Part shown: one piece after another, positions 59,595 through 64,000 of the stretch
How the letters are laid out: each line of letters starts with the position of its first letter
How positions within the stretch are numbered: position 1 is the stretch's first letter
NCBI GenBank assembly: GCA_033065855.1
Contig: JAVXUO010001336.1
Span: 124,001 to 188,000, forward strand
Direction: 5' to 3'
Source of the DNA: Escallonia rubra
Taxonomy: Eukaryota; Streptophyta; Magnoliopsida; Escalloniales; Escalloniaceae
Length of the DNA: 64,000 nt
Program-made: the position numbers and the translations under genes
Notes under the pieces: generated by a model
Databases searched by the model: none
Told to the model about the DNA's origin: nothing
The model's input: the letters and a program-made list of their open reading frames with translations, nothing else

Positions 59595-60671
59595 GTGTTC
59601 TTGTATTCGATTTGGATGAAAGGTGTGCAACCTTCTTGTTTAGGCAACAGAGTCATCTCTATGGAAATACTTGCAGTCAAAGAATAGAACTTTGGAGACT
59701 TATTGAATCTCTCCCAGGGATGAACTTGGAAGTCTTCCTTAAAAATATAATTTTGTATGACAGAAATAACAATTTATTACTTTCGTGTAATCGGTCTTAC
59801 TCTCTTGTTTTCGTTGCCAATCAGAGCTGAAATGAATCCTGTAATAGCATACATTATCATTTGAAAAGAAGAGAAATTATACAAGGCCCCGTGTAGAGTG
59901 ACAATGTCATATTCCCTGATGAGAGAAAATTTCACGTTCCTAGAAAATTTCGCTCTCCTCCTCCCCAGATTTAACACTTAGACAATTCAAGCCCAACACT
60001 CTGGCAAAATTAGCACTTGATCTCCTCTTTTTGTTGGTATTTTGACACTTGAACAACCCTTCAGATGGTATAACTCATTTTCATTTGGAATGTTTATGTT
60101 TAACACATTTCCATCTGGAAATTAGCAATCCGTAGATATACATCAATATTCTGTGTTTTTTTTTCTTTCATTTTTTTTAATACACATAACAAGTCTTTAT
60201 GAGAAAACAAGAAAACATGTATTGACTCGTCTCAATACTACTTTAATTTTTTGAATAATTTAATTAATTTATATTCATTTTAAAAATATATAGCACCATT
60301 ATATTGTTGAAATATCATTTTTACACACAATTCTTTGTCTTATTGAGTTGCGTGGACTTCAATAATATATTTGCAAAGAACTAAAGTGCCTTTTATTTTT
60401 TTAAATAACATAACTCAAAAACTCTAATAAAAGAAGAACAAGTAAATTCGAAGCAAATAAAAATAAAAAGATGCCAACCAAACGCCGCGTAAGTGAGGTT
60501 GATCCATCACTACTAAATTAATGTTTGATGTTTTTTACCCATGCATGGATACCACAGACTTCGCGCTTTCCTTAACAATGTGAACCAAAAGAATATGAGA
60601 ATAAACAAACTTTATAAAAAAAATTCATAATTGTAAGTTCGTTTTTATGAAACCAGATTGATTGTTGCTTT

Positions 60672-61495
60672 TTATTTTTATTTTATAGAAATAGAAAATT
60701 GCATTGAAATTTTCAAAAGATTATATTGATTTTCAGATCAAGCCATCGCGGCTTTACATAAGAGTCAAACATCCAACAGTAAGAACGTTCAAAAGCCAAA
60801 GTACAACATAACAAATAATTTACACAAAATAGAATAGTCATATCAAATTGCAGCAAAATTCATCGACCCAGTCCTGATATACGACGATGCGGACGTGACA
60901 TGTAAAAGCTGCTAATGATCTGGCCTCCTTCATGGGTAGTCCACCAGTCCTACTAATACTAAAGTAATGCATATCGGTAGTAATATAACAAATATCATAC
61001 ATAATCGGTGCCACTATATCAGCGATGTCTTCAGAGTTGGTCATCTGCGAGAGTAAAATTTTTGAATAAGTAACAACCTTAATATGCAATAACTTCTTCT
61101 TATGTGCCCAACATAATACTGTTAGTAGCGCCTTTGCATAAGCAGTCATTTCGTCAGATGCCATAAACGAGATAGCAGCTGACCCACATCTATGATTCCC
61201 TTGAGATAGGCAAGTGATGCCAAGTCCGGCTTTGAGTAGCTCGTTATCAAAACAAACAACCAAACAAATGGTCACAGGCCTTTTATTCCTGCATCTGCAC
61301 TCGTGTGTAGTCTGGTGTACCAGAAAAGGTGGGTTAAGTATACGTGACTGTCTAATAGGCAGTGGTGTATCTGGTTTTTTAGAAATGAGGGCTTGTATTT
61401 GTGCTGAAAGAGAACTTATAGATTGGATTACACAACTAGGAATGAAAGGTTCTAACTGAAAAATATGTTTGTTTCTATCAATCCAAATACCCCAA
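60672..61495 (-). mobile_element. 5'-truncated LINE insertion (RNase H domain) with 11-bp TSD
   Basis: The minus strand starts IWGIWIDRNKHIF, a LINE landmark before RNase H. It stays open through the domain (SFMASDEMTAYAKALLTVL, ending ARSLAAFTCHVRIVVYQDWV) to a stop at 60838. A non-coding tail and an A/T-rich end follow. ATTGTTGCTTT occurs at 60661-60671 and 61496-61506, a likely target-site duplication. The frame is unbroken over more than 200 codons, so the insertion is fairly young. Confidence 0.75.
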
Positions 61496-61506
61496 ATTGT
61501 TGCTTT

Positions 61507-62454
61507 ATATGAACCCGTTAACTCATTGAACGGCTAGTAATTATTATTCATGAAATAGTAGTACATCTTAATTACACCTTAGACGTTGTGATAAGCATAC
61601 TAAATACTCTCACGACTAAAGTTACCTTTTCCTCTCCATCTTTAAAAGCATTCACATTTGTGAAAAATAGAAGCCTAGCTTGCCATGGTCGAAAGTCGTA
61701 AAATGGGGTCACGTTATAATAATGCTTTAGCTCCGTGTTCTTAATCCAGTGACACATACATATTTACATAGCTATATGTATCTATATAACAGTACAACCC
61801 TTTCATGAATCGTAGTATGTCTTTTTTTTGTTCCACCCACGTATCACACATGTTACATGTGGAGCCTAATTTCAGCCTAGAGACATTAATACAATGAAGG
61901 AACTGTCTTTTGTAATAATGCACGTTTTTCACTCTAGGATTTTCTCACTTATATGCATCTTCAGGTTTCAAGATATAAAGAGAGAAAACGGCAATAGAGA
62001 GAAGGGACTAAGGTTTTCATTCTAGGTTTGTAAATACTATTGAATAGTGAAATTGAGATTTGATCATACTCTGAGGATGTAGCCACATTGGTGAACCTTG
62101 TAGATCTTGTGTTACGCGTTTGGTTTTTTTAATTTCTCGTTTTTGTTCTTCGATATATTGCTTCCTTCTTGCTGCGTTTCATAACACCACATTCAAAGTA
62201 TTCACTACAAATTCATCGTTTCTTTCTGTCTCCTTTTGCATACATATATTTTTTTATAATTTGATAGTCGTACAGTTATACACGTACATTATATAAAACA
62301 AGGAAGGTCGTTGAAAAACATGAAGTATCCAACTTAAAATCGATCAACAATGATGCAAAGACGCTAAAATTAAGCTTCCATATATCCATTATGTCACACA
62401 CACACACATACCAATGTATACGCTTCTCCCAGGCCTAAGCATATGTTAAAGAAC
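61507..62454. other. Intergenic DNA, no gene recognised
   Basis: No supported frame was seen. A (CA)n run lies near 62396-62408. Confidence 0.5.
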
Positions 62455-62700
62455 AAAATTTGGCTGCTACTCTGGTCATAAGAATTTTTCTCCAACCCCG
62501 TATATAGTGACAATTAATAGTCATTAAATGTTCATAATGACTTTTCTTCTAACACTTTTTCAACGACAATTCTTAACTGTATATTTCTTAGCGTCACTAA
62601 TTAAAAGTCACTAAAAATATATGACAACCATTAAAAATATCGTTATATGAGGAGTAGGAAGAAGATTCCTTCGATCCGTAGCCGTCAAAATTTTTCCTTT
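62455..62700. mobile_element. MITE related to the one at 5318
   Basis: The left end TTTGGCTGCTAC, then TATATAGTGACAATTAAT, matches in inverse the right end GAAGAAGATTCCTTCGATCC, GTAGCCGTCAAAA. Both resemble the ends of the element at 5318-5555. No clear 9-bp target duplication was found. Confidence 0.5.
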
Positions 62701-64000
62701 TACATTAAATGTTTGCTAACATTGAATTGCAGCCAAACGGACAGCTGTTCCTTAAATGGGAAGGTACTGTACTATCATTACGAACCAGCATGCGGGGATG
62801 CATGGAAGGAAGCCCAGGCAAGGCCTCGATCTGCTATTTTCTGATAACTGAAATCATGGGGGAAAGGCTTTAGGCTCGTACCCGTTTAGCATATCCCACA
62901 GCAACTCCTTTATGGCAGAGAATCAAGATTCGCCATTGCCCAAATGGGAGCAACCTATAACGCGGGTCTTCGTCTCATGCACCTGCCAACACCAGCAATT
63001 CCATAAATTCACTGTAGCTGTACAGCTCTGAGGAATGCTCATTCTTTTTAGGGCATGTTTGGAGCCAAGCTTTTAGCTGAGGGGTCTTATCTGGGAAAAG
63101 GGTTGACTCGAGAAAATACTTTGGCTTCCAAATAAAACATCATTTCTTCACAAAATTATACTTAGCCAAAAGAGTATTACAAAGTGTGCAGTTCTCGATG
63201 CATGTGGTGTATGTGATGTTCTAACAATATTGGCGAGTTAAATTCATTATGCTATAATTTTATAAGTTGCAGTAAGAAATGGAAGAGAAAAGCGCACTTG
63301 TTTCCAACAAAAAAAATCCCAATTCTCCGCATTGCCCCTCTAAGAAACCGAAATGTATCCCTCTACAGTCGCTGCAATAACAACAAACGTAATGTCACTG
63401 CCGAAAGAATTTTAGTGATTGCAGTGTTTCGAACTATTTATCCCGACCATCTATGACTCTCATATTAAGGAGACTCGAGGCGACGGAAGAAGGAGAAAAA
63501 GGGCAGTAATAAGTATTTAACAATATACCTGTTCACGTATGATCAGGTTCCGAACTACCCCATATTTTCTAAATCTAGTCAGTGGCACTCCAAAAACTGT
63601 TTTGCAAAAGCTTACTGCAATTGCAATATAATATCCTCCCACCCAGAACTGAATTGAAGCTTGTGACTACGGCGCAATAGGATAATCCAAAAAGGTGGCT
63701 CTTGCGTACTTCTAGACTTGACAAAATATTGAAACGTCTTTTCCGCGAGATCCCACCTTTATAGAATGACAGAAGGTTAAAAAGAGCAACGCAGATGTTT
63801 TGTGACCAAGGAGTCTCCTTCACACACACACACACACACACACACAGAGTTCACGTACCATTCACGCTTGCAAAAGGAAAGGTGAGAAGACGTGCATGGA
63901 CTTGGAATACACTTGGATATGGCCTAAAGGGCTTTGTTGGTTTATTCTTTACAGAATTCACAGGTCTAATGTACTCCATACAAAGAAATGGAACTACATG
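62701..64000. other. Intergenic DNA at the right edge
   Basis: No gene is recognised. A (CA)n microsatellite fills 63821-63846. Confidence 0.5.

Noticed and set aside
1..64000. CRISPR arrays, rRNA or tRNA genes, bacterial operons
   Set aside because: None found. Repeats here are transposon ends, tandem duplications and microsatellites, and the genes are plant nuclear genes with introns.

Overview
The window looks like nuclear DNA from a flowering plant, probably a woody eudicot. It is AT-rich. Its genes carry GT-AG introns and encode plant-specific families (NPH3/BTB, AP2/ERF, plant GT17 transferase). The long spaces between them are packed with small plant-type transposons. The species cannot be fixed from the sequence alone.

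Four genes are well supported. (1) 7892-9889, minus strand: a two-exon Golgi-type glycosyltransferase of family GT17 (GnT-III-like, 387 aa). The 3' part of a nearly identical second copy lies at the left edge (1-530). That copy loses its homology inside intron 1, so exon 1 is missing. (2) 33764-36435, plus strand: a four-exon BTB-NPH3 protein of 630 aa that resembles Arabidopsis At1g67900, with a 22-codon upstream ORF before its start. (3) 41002-41247, minus strand: a small intronless protein of 81 aa with the plant motif CLCSPTTHPGSFRCRLHR. (4) 49779-50885, minus strand: an intronless AP2/ERF transcription factor of 368 aa, close to the ESR/DORNROESCHEN-like group. These genes are 5 to 24 kb apart and do not form a cluster or pathway.

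The rest is mostly mobile DNA. Three non-autonomous hAT-like elements have 8-bp target-site duplications (2467-3604, 5698-6236, 54915-55768). There is a CACTA element with ACTACAAGAA-type ends (23920-25387). LINE pieces carry zinc-knuckle or RNase H domains (1298-1860, 14173-15080, 45868-46600, 60672-61495), two of them with clear target-site duplications. A TRIM-like element lies at 27720-28045 and an LTR remnant at 21812-21915. Three tRNA-derived SINE heads, several MITEs and many short tandem duplications were also seen.

The most notable structures are: the GT17 tandem duplication, in which all four exon differences are synonymous; a 276-bp foldback with a perfect 55-bp inner stem (16954-17229) joined to a 285-bp tandem duplication; and a 740-bp cluster of alternating CCAACCGC/GCGGTTGG inverted repeats (15370-16106). 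No bacterial-type system, CRISPR array, rRNA or tRNA gene was found.
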